From the NCBI GenBank assembly GCA_016871315.1, contig VFZE01000027.1, positions 16,134 to 80,133 of the forward strand: a DNA stretch of 64,000 nt. Reading direction: 5' to 3'. The DNA is from Acidimicrobiia bacterium. GTDB taxonomy: Bacteria > Acidobacteriota > Terriglobia > Bryobacterales > Bryobacteraceae. The notes beneath the pieces are model-generated. The model searched no databases. It worked only from the letters and a program-made list of their open reading frames with translations, and was not told the origin of the DNA. Shown here one piece after another: positions 26,159-34,079 of the stretch (position 1 is its first letter; each line of letters starts with the position of its first letter). Made by a program: the position numbers and the translations under genes.

Positions 26159-26970
26159 AAACCGCTCTCCTCGGTCTTGCCCTGATCCTTCTCAACGGCT
26201 GCGCCCGCCGCTACCGTGTCGAGGGAATGATCGTCTCCATCCGCCGCGATCCGGCAACCCTTACCGTCTCCCACCGCGCCATCCCCGGTTTCATGCCCGC
26301 CATGACCATGCCCTTCCCGGTCGAAAAACCCTCCACCCTTGAATCCCTGTCCCCCGGCGACCGCATCTGTTTCGACCTCCTCATCCGCAACAATCGCTCC
26401 CGGCTCGCCAACATCTCCACCCGCCGCACCGATCCCAACGACGAAGACTTCATCCCCGTCGCCCAGAAAAAACTCCCGCTCAGCGCGCCGGTGCCCGACT
26501 TTCAGCTCAGCGACCATACCGGGGCATCGATCCGCCTTTCCAACCTCCAAGGCAGAGTCGTCGCCATCAACTTCATCTACACCCGCTGCCCGCTGCCCGA
26601 CGTATGCCCCCGCCTCACCTCCACCTTCGCCCATCTTCAACGCCGCTTTGAGTCACGCACCGACCTGGCCCTGCTCTCCATCACGCTCGACCCACGTTAC
26701 GACACCCCGGAAATTCTCGCCGCCTACGCGGCATCGGCCGGCGCACGTCCGCCCGCATGGCGCATGCTCACCGGACCCGAATCCGACATCACCTCCATTG
26801 CGCGCTCGTTCGGACTGCTACACTGGGCCGAAGAGGGCGTCATCGTGCATTCCTCCTACACTGCCGTCATCACTCGCGACGGCCGCTTGGCGGCCCTGGT
26901 GGAAGGCTCCACCTATCCCGCCGCCCAACTTGCCGACTTGATCGCCCATTTTCTGGACAACGGAGAATAA
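26155..26970 (+). CDS. CusF-like / SCO1-SenC fusion lipoprotein (copper chaperone)
   Basis: The 271-aa product begins at a TTG overlapping the previous stop. It has a lipobox (ALILLNGCARR), then a CusF-like copper-binding domain (residues about 20-85; GFMPAMTMPF with paired Met) and a SCO1/SenC thioredoxin fold with the C-x3-C copper site (YTRCPLPDVCPR). The conserved distal His is present near EGVIVHSSYT. SCO1 proteins deliver copper to cytochrome oxidase CuA. Joining a CusF module gives a self-loading chaperone, which is inference. The TPR gene starts three bases after its stop. Confidence 0.88.
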   Translation: MKTALLGLALILLNGCARRYRVEGMIVSIRRDPATLTVSHRAIPGFMPAMTMPFPVEKPSTLESLSPGDRICFDLLIRNNRSRLANISTRRTDPNDEDFIPVAQKKLPLSAPVPDFQLSDHTGASIRLSNLQGRVVAINFIYTRCPLPDVCPRLTSTFAHLQRRFESRTDLALLSITLDPRYDTPEILAAYAASAGARPPAWRMLTGPESDITSIARSFGLLHWAEEGVIVHSSYTAVITRDGRLAALVEGSTYPAAQLADLIAHFLDNGE

Positions 26971-26973
26971 CCT

Positions 26974-28599
26974 TTGCGCACAACTGCACTCTTACTCTCA
27001 GCCTGCCTCTCACTCACGGCCCAGGCGCCTCCGAAACCGGACAACTGCGCCCCGCCTCCGGGCTCCGTTCCCCCGTCCCTGCCGGCCAAACTTCTCACCG
27101 GCCAGGGAACCATCGACTTCAAGATCACGACCAAATCGGCTCAGGCCCAGGCCTTCTTCAATCAAGGCGTCGCCCAGATGCACTCTTTCTGGTCGCGCGA
27201 AGCCGAGCGCTCCTTCCTCCAGGCCGCGCAACTGGACCCCGCCGCTCCCATGCCTCACTGGGGCATCGCGATGGTTGCCGCAGGCGACTACCGTCCCGGG
27301 TTCCAGCTCAGCCTCGTCAACGGACGCCCGCCAAAGCCCCGCAAGCGGACAGGTGAGCCGCAAGGCGGCGAAGCCCGCGCCGTCGCCGCCGCCAAGAAAG
27401 CCCTCGAACTCTCCCGGGCCCCTGGCGCCGCCACTGAAGTCGAGAAACTCTATATCGCCGCCGCCGCTGCCCGCCGCAACCGGGACGCCGCCGACGCGGA
27501 AGCCGATTACACCGCTGCGCTGCGCGCCCTCCTAGCCGCGCACCCCACCGAAGTCGAGGCGCGCACCTATCTCGCTCTTCACATCATGAGCGGCTTTGAG
27601 CTTCCTCAGAAAACTCCACGCGCCGGCTCTATGGAAGCCGCCTCCATCCTCCGGGACCTTTTGAAAGAGACGACCGATCATCCCGGCGTCCATCACTACG
27701 TGATTCACGGCTTTGAAGGCTCCAGCTTCGCGAAAGACGCCTGGCCCAGTTGCGAACGCTACGGCGCCGTCGCCAACAATATCCCTCACGGGCTCCACAT
27801 GCCCGGCCATATCTACGCCCAAACGGGACGCTGGTCCGACGCCGCAAAGAGCTTCTCCGACGCCGCCAAGAACGAAGTCTACTGGATGGAGCAGGATTCG
27901 CTGTCCGGCAACGGCCACCACGGACACAATGTACACTTCCTGGCCGCCTCCTACTCCTTCAACGGCGAATACGACAGGGCCCTTGCCGCCGCCCGAAGTC
28001 TACTTGATTACAAGGAAACGCCGCGCGAACAGCGCCAGATCGATAACTACCGCACTGCCTGGCGCCAGGGCTGGTTCGCCATCATGCGCACCCTCGTCCA
28101 GCATGAGAAGTGGGACATGATTCTCGACGGCACCTCCCTGCCCGCCTACGACAAGCCCCGCGAGCGCGCCTGGCGCCATTGGGCGCTCGCCTTGGCCCAA
28201 GCAGCCAAGCAGAACCCGGACGCCGTCGCCGCCGAAGCCAAACTCATGGAGGCCGCGCTGAAAGACTACAAGGAGAAAGTCAAGCAGGATCCGCCCGAAC
28301 CTCTCCTGGTGGCACGCGCGGAACTCGATGCCCATCTTGCTCTTTCCGAGGGCAAGCTCGAAAAAGCCTTCAAGCTGCTGGAACGCACCGCCACCAAAGA
28401 ACGCGCACTCCGCTACAACGAGCCGCCCAACTACCCCCGCCCCGGCTTCGAAGTCCTCGGCAAGCTTGCCGCCGCGCACAGCCGCCCCGATCTGGCGGCC
28501 CGTGCCTTCCGCCAAGCGCTCGACCAGTACCCGCAGAGCTCGATTGCGGTGGCCGGTCTCCGCGCCTTGGGCGAATCCGCCAAGTCCGGTGGCAATTGA
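26974..28599 (+). CDS. Exported TPR protein
   Basis: The 541-aa product starts at TTG with a signal peptide (TALLLSACLSLTAQA). Repeated TPR helices follow, for example AQAFFNQGVAQMHSFWSREA and RALAAARSLLDYKETPREQ, in a pattern typical of a family whose members carry HGLHMPGHIYAQTGRW. It follows the copper chaperone by three bases and may work with it at the cell surface. No enzymatic motif is certain; the conserved H-x-P-x-H-x-Y stretch could bind metal. Confidence 0.82.
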   Translation: MRTTALLLSACLSLTAQAPPKPDNCAPPPGSVPPSLPAKLLTGQGTIDFKITTKSAQAQAFFNQGVAQMHSFWSREAERSFLQAAQLDPAAPMPHWGIAMVAAGDYRPGFQLSLVNGRPPKPRKRTGEPQGGEARAVAAAKKALELSRAPGAATEVEKLYIAAAAARRNRDAADAEADYTAALRALLAAHPTEVEARTYLALHIMSGFELPQKTPRAGSMEAASILRDLLKETTDHPGVHHYVIHGFEGSSFAKDAWPSCERYGAVANNIPHGLHMPGHIYAQTGRWSDAAKSFSDAAKNEVYWMEQDSLSGNGHHGHNVHFLAASYSFNGEYDRALAAARSLLDYKETPREQRQIDNYRTAWRQGWFAIMRTLVQHEKWDMILDGTSLPAYDKPRERAWRHWALALAQAAKQNPDAVAAEAKLMEAALKDYKEKVKQDPPEPLLVARAELDAHLALSEGKLEKAFKLLERTATKERALRYNEPPNYPRPGFEVLGKLAAAHSRPDLAARAFRQALDQYPQSSIAVAGLRALGESAKSGGN

Positions 28600-28614
28600 T
28601 CGGGTGGACCCCCT

Positions 28615-28765
28615 GTAAAAATAAACGCCGGTGGGCACTCGGAGGAAGATGCCCACCGGCTAGGTTCACTCACCTGGGCGAGGCAAGTGCACCCTTGTTA
28701 GCAGTCGATTCGGAGGTATCGCCTGCTAAGCTAAAACGTCTAGAGAGACGTGTGTTATTACTCTA
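28615..28765 (-). ncRNA. Candidate multi-hairpin small RNA with two CCUCCGA loops
   Basis: Between convergent genes, the minus strand can fold into four tandem hairpins. They are 28751-28736 (6 bp, tetraloop), 28729-28698 (7+4 bp around one G-A mismatch, loop ACCUCCGA), 28693-28663 (3+4 bp around one G-A mismatch), and 28660-28627 (11 perfect bp, loop UCUUCCUCCGAG). The last is followed by GUUUAUUUUU, a good intrinsic terminator. Two loops share CCUCCGA, which could pair with Shine-Dalgarno sequences. A weak promoter (TAGACA, 16 nt, TAAGGT) lies upstream at about 28791-28764; otherwise it may be a processed 3' end of the transporter mRNA. Read on the plus strand the same loops show CGGAGG. 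Confidence 0.5.
28616..28660 (-). terminator. Intrinsic terminator after the Nramp-like gene
   Basis: An 11-bp perfect GC-rich stem (28627-28637 with 28650-28660) is followed on the minus strand by GTTTATTTTT. It would end transcripts coming from the Nramp-like gene or from the candidate small RNA. There is no matching T-run on the plus strand, where an A-rich tract precedes the stem. Confidence 0.75.
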
Positions 28766-28795
28766 CCTTACCATGACTTTTTTGGGTGTCTAGTC

Positions 28796-30178
28796 CTATT
28801 TTGGGGAAATAATGAGGAGGGCATAATAGGACATCAGACCCATCGTCATAATCGACGCGACCCACAGCGCCCACGTCACCGTCTTCCCTGGGATAACCTC
28901 GTTCGGTAGTTTACGATAGCGCAGGTATAACGCCCCCGCCGCGATCACCGGAAGCATCAACGCCTGCGCCACTCCACCGGCCTTCACCATGGCCACCGGC
29001 GACTGCACAATCATATACAAACCCGCCGACACCGTCGTAAGAAGCCATACAAAGCCACTCCGGTACTTCAGCCGGGTTTGGTAATCCCCCGGCTCGAATT
29101 TCCCCAGGATCCGGCACAGGTCCGCCGCGACCCTCGATTCGGCCGCCGTCGCCGCGAAAATCGTGCCATACAGCGTGGCAACAGCCCCGATATAGAACAA
29201 GGGAAGCGCCCAATCTCCTAGTGTCTGCGTATACATCTGGCTCAGGACGGGAATCAGATTGTTGGCCGAAGGTACTTGCCCTCGCTTGTTCAGAATCCCA
29301 GCCCCCAGCAGGTAAAACGCGATCGTTGCCACCGTGTAGATCACCATCGACGCCAAGATGTCCACGTGCATCACCTTGATCCAGCCCAGCGCTCTATCCC
29401 GCCAAGCCCGGGTTGCTTCCCGCTTCCCCGCAAACCGCGCGTAGCCCTTCTCCACGCACCAGTACGGATACATGAACAGCTCCGAAGCCCCTACTCCCGT
29501 GATCCCGAACACCGCCACCGCCGAAGTGAACCCGCCCGGAGGCAGATCAAACGTGAATCCGCCGGCCAGTTCCGCCCAGCTGAAATCGTCCGGACGCCGC
29601 ATCAGCAGCATGGCGCACATGAAGGTCAGCATCGTGAACAGGCCCACCTTGAGAGTTGCAAGATACTCGATCCGCTCGTAACCTCCGCCTAGCAACAGCA
29701 CCAGGGTTAGAACCAGTAGAGCAACCACCCATGCCCACACCGGGACGCCCGGCACGAGCGTGTTCAAGACCTGCGCCACCCCGCCATACATCGCCCCGAT
29801 CTGGAATCGCGTCATCGCGATCATCGCGCCCCAGCCCCACACTACCCAGTTCACGCCCAGTTTCGGACCTGGCACGTGGTTGAACCCCGCCAGCCCCGTC
29901 TCCCCCGTCGACACGCTGTAGCGGCCGATCTCGGCCTGGATCGCCGGCTTGATGAAACAGCTCAGCAGGATCACCCATAGACATACATAGCCGACTTCGG
30001 CCCCCAATGTAGTCGTCGCAATCAGTTCCCCCGAACCGACAATCGAGGCCGCCAGAATCATCCCCGGCCCGATCCGCCGCAGGATCGCCCAGAAGGTCCG
30101 TGGCGGCTCGGCGATATCCTCCGGCTCTAAGGCATACAGGTCCTTAACGATTGCATCCTTTCGGCTGGCTTCCGGCAC
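28796..30178 (-). CDS. Nramp-superfamily transporter with non-canonical metal site
   Basis: The 460-aa protein has about 11 membrane helices and aligns by pattern with Nramp/SLC11 proteins. It differs in helix 1: canonical D-P-G-N is replaced by SIVGSGE in PGMILAASIVGSGELIATTT. The helix-6 M-P-H region reads GVGASELFMYPYW. The Asp and Asn that bind Mn2+/Fe2+ are therefore absent, so it may carry another ion (as in Nramp-related magnesium or trivalent-metal carriers) or an organic substrate. It begins with GTG after a tandem 11-nt repeat. Confidence 0.85.
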   Translation of the reverse strand: MPEASRKDAIVKDLYALEPEDIAEPPRTFWAILRRIGPGMILAASIVGSGELIATTTLGAEVGYVCLWVILLSCFIKPAIQAEIGRYSVSTGETGLAGFNHVPGPKLGVNWVVWGWGAMIAMTRFQIGAMYGGVAQVLNTLVPGVPVWAWVVALLVLTLVLLLGGGYERIEYLATLKVGLFTMLTFMCAMLLMRRPDDFSWAELAGGFTFDLPPGGFTSAVAVFGITGVGASELFMYPYWCVEKGYARFAGKREATRAWRDRALGWIKVMHVDILASMVIYTVATIAFYLLGAGILNKRGQVPSANNLIPVLSQMYTQTLGDWALPLFYIGAVATLYGTIFAATAAESRVAADLCRILGKFEPGDYQTRLKYRSGFVWLLTTVSAGLYMIVQSPVAMVKAGGVAQALMLPVIAAGALYLRYRKLPNEVIPGKTVTWALWVASIMTMGLMSYYALLIISPK

Positions 30179-30205
30179 TCGTGATACTCTATCAGGAATT
30201 CACCC

Positions 30206-30227
30206 ACCCTGCATTTACCCTGCATTT
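30206..30227. repeat. Perfect tandem duplication of an 11-nt unit
   Basis: ACCCTGCATTT is repeated twice without a gap, 28 bp upstream of the Nramp-like start on the other strand. It could be a regulator site pair or a small slippage product. Confidence 0.5.
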
Positions 30228-30233
30228 TTACTC

Positions 30234-30262
30234 TTGACTAACTTCCGAACTTGACATACACT
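30234..30262 (+). promoter_or_regulatory. Plus-strand promoter-like pair
   Basis: TTGACT and TACACT are separated by exactly 17 nt. A second TTGACA overlaps the spacer. On the plus strand the only thing downstream is the band-7 remnant, followed by antisense sequence into the ypdA-like gene, so this may be a surviving promoter of a lost gene. Confidence 0.5.
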
Positions 30263-30299
30263 CACTTTGAGGTGGTGCTATTCTCCACTGACCCGGTCA

Positions 30300-30430
30300 A
30301 GGCGCGTAATGAGGCCAAGGACCTTGCCGGGCGAAATCCGCGGCATCCTCAACCAGGTGGTCTCGGCCGAAAAGCAGGCCCAGGCCAACCTCATCCGCCG
30401 CCGTGAGGAGACCGTCTCAACTCGCCGGCG
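30300..30430 (+). pseudogene. Band-7/SPFH (slipin-like) gene fragment
   Basis: One frame reads RTLPGEIRGILNQVVSAEKQ followed by AQANLIRRREETVST, matching the end of the SPFH domain and start of the coiled coil of slipin-type membrane proteins (L-P-G-E-x-R-x-I-L-N; A-Q-A-N-x-I-x-R-R-E-E-T). Everything before about 30310 is out of frame or missing. After about 30424 the match stops and the sequence is the 3' end of the ypdA-like gene on the other strand. It is a piece of about 35 codons. Its 3' edge coincides with a change in strand composition. Confidence 0.6.
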
Positions 30431-31392
30431 ATGGCGTCGGCGATCTGGCGCCCATGGAAGCGGCCGTTCTCGATGAAGATCTCGTTGGTATGCATGCCGG
30501 CGACGAGGACGCCGGCGAGATAGAGGCCTTTGCGCGCGCTTTCGAGCGTTTCCGGATGGGTGTAGGGGCGGCGGGTTTCTTCGTCGAACGTGATGCCGTG
30601 AGCGGCGAGGAACTCCGTGTCGGGACGGTAGCCTGTCATGGCGAAGACGAAGTCGTTGGGGAGCGAGAGTTCGCGGTCCGGGGTATCCACGATGATGGAG
30701 GTGGGCAGGATTTCTCGGACGGTGGAATTGAGGTAGGCCTTGATCTCGCCGCTCTTGATGCGGTTTTCGATGTTGGGCCTGATCCAGTACTTGATGCTGT
30801 CCGATAGCGTTTGACGGCGGTGAATGAGGGTGACGCGGGCGCCGGTCCAGAAGAGTTCTAGCGCGGTGATGGCGGCCGAATTCTTGCCGCCGATGACAGC
30901 CACGTCGTGGTTGAAGTAAGGATGCGGCTCCTTGTAATAATGGATCACCTTGGGCAGGTCTTCCCCGGGAATGCCGAGCATGTTGGGGCGGTCATAGTAG
31001 CCGGTAGCGAGGATCGCCTTGCGCGAGCGCCAACTCTGGTGGCAGCCGTTGTGGTCGGTGGTGCGGGTGATGAACGCTCCATCCTCGCCGGAGATGCCGT
31101 CGACATGGGTGTACTGGCGGATGTCGAGTTGGTAGTGGTCGGCGACGCGGCGGTAGTACTTCAACGCTTCATTGCGGACGGGTTTTTCGCCCATGGCGGT
31201 CATGGGGATGTCGCCGATTTCGAGCAGCTCCGGCGTGGTGAAAAAGACCATGTTGGTGGGGTAGTAGTAGAGGGAGTTCACTACGCAGCCCTTGTCGAAC
31301 AGGACGGCGGAAACACCGCGGCGTTTGAGTTCGATTCCGCAGGCGAGACCTGTCGGGCCCGCGCCGACAATCACGACATCGGTTTCATTCAA
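30391..31392 (-). CDS. ypdA: YpdA-family FAD/NADPH disulfide reductase
   Basis: The 333-aa flavoprotein has FAD motif VVIVGAGPTGLACGIEL, NADPH motif VAVIGGKNSAAITALEL and the YpdA-specific YYYPTNMVFFTTPELLEIG. YpdA proteins lack the C-x-x-C of thioredoxin reductase and reduce bacillithiol disulfide, so a low-molecular-weight thiol role is likely, provided bacillithiol is made in this organism. The TTG start overlaps the alaS stop (TTGA), giving coupled translation. The last few codons overlap the rearrangement junction region, and the C-terminus (GELRRSPHGGG) may have been altered by it. Confidence 0.85.
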   Translation of the reverse strand: MNETDVVIVGAGPTGLACGIELKRRGVSAVLFDKGCVVNSLYYYPTNMVFFTTPELLEIGDIPMTAMGEKPVRNEALKYYRRVADHYQLDIRQYTHVDGISGEDGAFITRTTDHNGCHQSWRSRKAILATGYYDRPNMLGIPGEDLPKVIHYYKEPHPYFNHDVAVIGGKNSAAITALELFWTGARVTLIHRRQTLSDSIKYWIRPNIENRIKSGEIKAYLNSTVREILPTSIIVDTPDRELSLPNDFVFAMTGYRPDTEFLAAHGITFDEETRRPYTHPETLESARKGLYLAGVLVAGMHTNEIFIENGRFHGRQIADAIAGELRRSPHGGG

Positions 31393-34001
31393 AGCATCGA
31401 CTCCACGGAGGAGTAGACATTTTCCAGCGCGGCGGGAAGCGCGGAGGCGTCCTTTCCGCCCGCTTCGGCCATGTCGGGACGGCCGCCGCCCTTTCCGCCG
31501 ACGGCTTGGGCCACGGCGCCGGCGAGCTTGCCGGCGTGGACCTTGGCGGTGAGATCCTTGGTGACGGCGGAGATGATGGAGACGCTGCCGTTGTCGGCGG
31601 CGGCCAGCACGACAACGCCGGTCTTCCACTTGTTGCGGAGCGAATCGGCAAGGGCGCGCATCTGGGCGCGGTCGAGCGAATCGACGCGGGCGGAGAGGAC
31701 TTTCACACCTTTCAGGGTGCGGGCCTGGGATTCGAGATCACCGAGCTGGGACTGGGCGAGCTTGTCCTTCATCTGTTCGAGTTGCTTTTCAAGCGCCTTG
31801 TGCTGGGCGAGCATGCGATCGAGCTGATCGAGCAGCTCGGGCTCGGAGGTTCGCAGCATTTCGGCCATGCGAGAGACGGCCTGCGTGGTGGACTGGAAGC
31901 GGCGGAGGGAGGCTTCGCCGGAAATGGCTTCCATGCGGCGGACGCCGGCCGAGATGGAGCCCTCATAGACAATCTTGCAGAGGCCGATATCGCCGGTGCG
32001 GGCGACGTGTGTTCCACCGCAGAGTTCCTTGGAGAAATCGGTGATGGAGACAACCCTCACGCGGTCCGCATATTTTTCTCCGAACAGAGCCATGGCTCCT
32101 GAGGCGACGGCGGCATCGAGATCGAGGACATCGGTGGTGACGGCGGAATTGGCAAGGATCTGCGAGTTCATCAGCCGTTCGATTTCCGTGAGCTCGTCCG
32201 GAGTGAGAGCGGAGTAGTGAGTAAAGTCGAAGCGCAGCCTGGGCGGCTCGACGACGCTGCCGGCCTGCTTGACGTGAGTGCCAAGCGTCTGGCGCAAGGC
32301 GGCGTGCAGAAGGTGCGTGGCGGTGTGGTTACGCATCGTTGCCGCGCGCGAGGCTTCATCGACTTCCGCGCGCACGGTTGCCTGATCGGCGATCGGCTCC
32401 AGAGGCCGGATTCTGTGAACGACAAGGCCGGGCACGCCGCAACGGGTGTCGAGAACTTCGGCGATTTTGCGGCCGCCGGAGTAGATCCAGCCAAGGTCGC
32501 CGACCTGGCCGCCGGTTTCGGCGTAGAAGGGGGTCTGGTCGAGAATGAGTTCTTCTTTTTCCGGCAAGAAGGCGAGAACCTTGGCATCGGCTGTCAGCTG
32601 CTGATACCCGAGGAAAGTGGTCTTGCCGGATTGCTCGAGCAGTTTGGCGTAGGCGGGGTCGAGCTGCGCCTTGTCGGCGCCTTTCCAGGAGGCGCGAGCG
32701 CGTTTGCGCTGGGCATCCATTTCCGACTGGAATCCGGTAGTGTCGACGGCCAAGCCGAACTCGCGGGCCATCTCTTCCTGTTCGTCGAGGGCCAGGCCGT
32801 AGGTGTCGTAAAGTTTGAAGGCGGCGGCTCCGGCGATGAGGCCGCCGGTGGCGGCCTTGACCTCGTCCTGGAAAACTTTCTCGGCCACTTGGAAGGTAGT
32901 GGCGTAGCGGTGCTCCTCGTCCTTGACGATGCGCGCCACGCGCGGGACCGATTCGAGCAGTTCCGGATAGGCAGGCTTCATCCAGTCGGCCACAAAACCG
33001 GTGAGCTGATAGAGGAAGGGCTCGGTGGCTCCGGCACGGCGTGCATGGCGCAGTGCGCGGCGCATGATCTTGCGCAGCACGTAGCCGCGGCCATCGTTGG
33101 ATGGGATCACGCCGTCATGGATGAGAAAGGCGGCGGCGCGGGCATGGTCGGCGGCGATGCGGAGGGCGGCATCCGTCTTGGGGTTGTCGCCGTAGGAGAC
33201 GTTGAGAAGCGCGCCGGCCTTGTCGACGATGGCGCTCAGCAGGTCGCATTCATAGTTGGAAAGCTTGCCTTGGAGGATGGCGGCGACGCGTTCCAGGCCC
33301 ATGCCGGTGTCGATGGAGGGACGAGGCAGCGGGGTGAGCTTGCCGTCGGCGGAGCGGTCAAACTGCATGAAGACGAGGTTCCAAACCTCGACGAAACGTC
33401 CGCCGGCGTCATGGGGAAAGGCTTCGTTTTCGCGGCCGGGCTCGGCGGTGTGAGGACCTAGGTCATAGTGAATTTCCGAGCAAGGCCCGCAGGGACCTGT
33501 TTCGCCCATCTGCCAGAAGTTATCCTTCTCGTCGAGGCGGAAGATGCGCGACTTGGAGACGCCGGCCACTTTCTGCCAGAGCTCTTCGGCCTCGTCGTCT
33601 TCGCGGAAGACGGTGACGTAAAGGCGGTCCCTGGAGAGGCCGTAGTCCTTGGTCATGAGGTCCCAAGCGAACTCGATGGCTTCGGCCTTGAAATAGTCGC
33701 CGAAGCTAAAGTTGCCGAGCATTTCAAAGAAGGTGTGGTGGCGGCGCGTGTAGCCGACATTTTCGAGGTCATTATGTTTGCCGCCGGCGCGGACGCATTT
33801 TTGAGAAGTGGCGGCGCGGGAATAGTCGCGTTTTTCCAGGCCGAGGAAGGTGTCCTTGAACTGGTTCATTCCGGCATTGGTGAACAGCAGCGTGGGGTCG
33901 TCGGCGGGGACGAGGGAAGAGGAACGGACGACACGATGGCCGCGTGCGGCGAAAAAGTCGAGGAAAGCTTGCCGGATCTGATGACCTGTCACAGATACCA
34001 T
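31389..34001 (-). CDS. alaS: Alanyl-tRNA synthetase
   Basis: Full-length (870 aa) class II synthetase that charges tRNA-Ala. It has motif 1-like TNAGMNQFKDTFLG, the GPCGPCSEIHYD zinc/active region, the editing-domain HTATHLLHAAL and CGGTHVARTGDIG zinc ligands, and a C-terminal coiled-coil and glycine-rich C-Ala domain (GKGGGRPDMAEAGG). The ATG is followed by a GTG three codons later. A TACAAT box abuts the start, so the message may have almost no leader. It leads a two-gene operon with ypdA. Confidence 0.97.
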   Translation of the reverse strand: MVSVTGHQIRQAFLDFFAARGHRVVRSSSLVPADDPTLLFTNAGMNQFKDTFLGLEKRDYSRAATSQKCVRAGGKHNDLENVGYTRRHHTFFEMLGNFSFGDYFKAEAIEFAWDLMTKDYGLSRDRLYVTVFREDDEAEELWQKVAGVSKSRIFRLDEKDNFWQMGETGPCGPCSEIHYDLGPHTAEPGRENEAFPHDAGGRFVEVWNLVFMQFDRSADGKLTPLPRPSIDTGMGLERVAAILQGKLSNYECDLLSAIVDKAGALLNVSYGDNPKTDAALRIAADHARAAAFLIHDGVIPSNDGRGYVLRKIMRRALRHARRAGATEPFLYQLTGFVADWMKPAYPELLESVPRVARIVKDEEHRYATTFQVAEKVFQDEVKAATGGLIAGAAAFKLYDTYGLALDEQEEMAREFGLAVDTTGFQSEMDAQRKRARASWKGADKAQLDPAYAKLLEQSGKTTFLGYQQLTADAKVLAFLPEKEELILDQTPFYAETGGQVGDLGWIYSGGRKIAEVLDTRCGVPGLVVHRIRPLEPIADQATVRAEVDEASRAATMRNHTATHLLHAALRQTLGTHVKQAGSVVEPPRLRFDFTHYSALTPDELTEIERLMNSQILANSAVTTDVLDLDAAVASGAMALFGEKYADRVRVVSITDFSKELCGGTHVARTGDIGLCKIVYEGSISAGVRRMEAISGEASLRRFQSTTQAVSRMAEMLRTSEPELLDQLDRMLAQHKALEKQLEQMKDKLAQSQLGDLESQARTLKGVKVLSARVDSLDRAQMRALADSLRNKWKTGVVVLAAADNGSVSIISAVTKDLTAKVHAGKLAGAVAQAVGGKGGGRPDMAEAGGKDASALPAALENVYSSVESML

Positions 34002-34079
34002 TGTAGGATGGCCCCGGCAGTGCCGTTGCCGGCGGAGTCGCGCTAGAATGAAGTGACCCGCAGATTTGCAAGAAGATTC

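Noticed and set aside
28627..28729. CsrA/RsmA-type decoy RNA on the plus strand (CGGAGG in loops)
   Set aside because: The terminator T-run lies only on the minus strand, so the minus-strand reading with CCUCCGA loops is better supported.
28661..28735. tRNA gene in the intergenic hairpin region
   Set aside because: The stems do not form a cloverleaf and there is no T-loop consensus.
30179..30390. Chromosomal replication origin
   Set aside because: The skew change has the right sign, but I found no DnaA boxes, AT-rich unwinding region or origin-linked genes, and the change coincides with a cut gene. A rearrangement or assembly join is the simpler reading.
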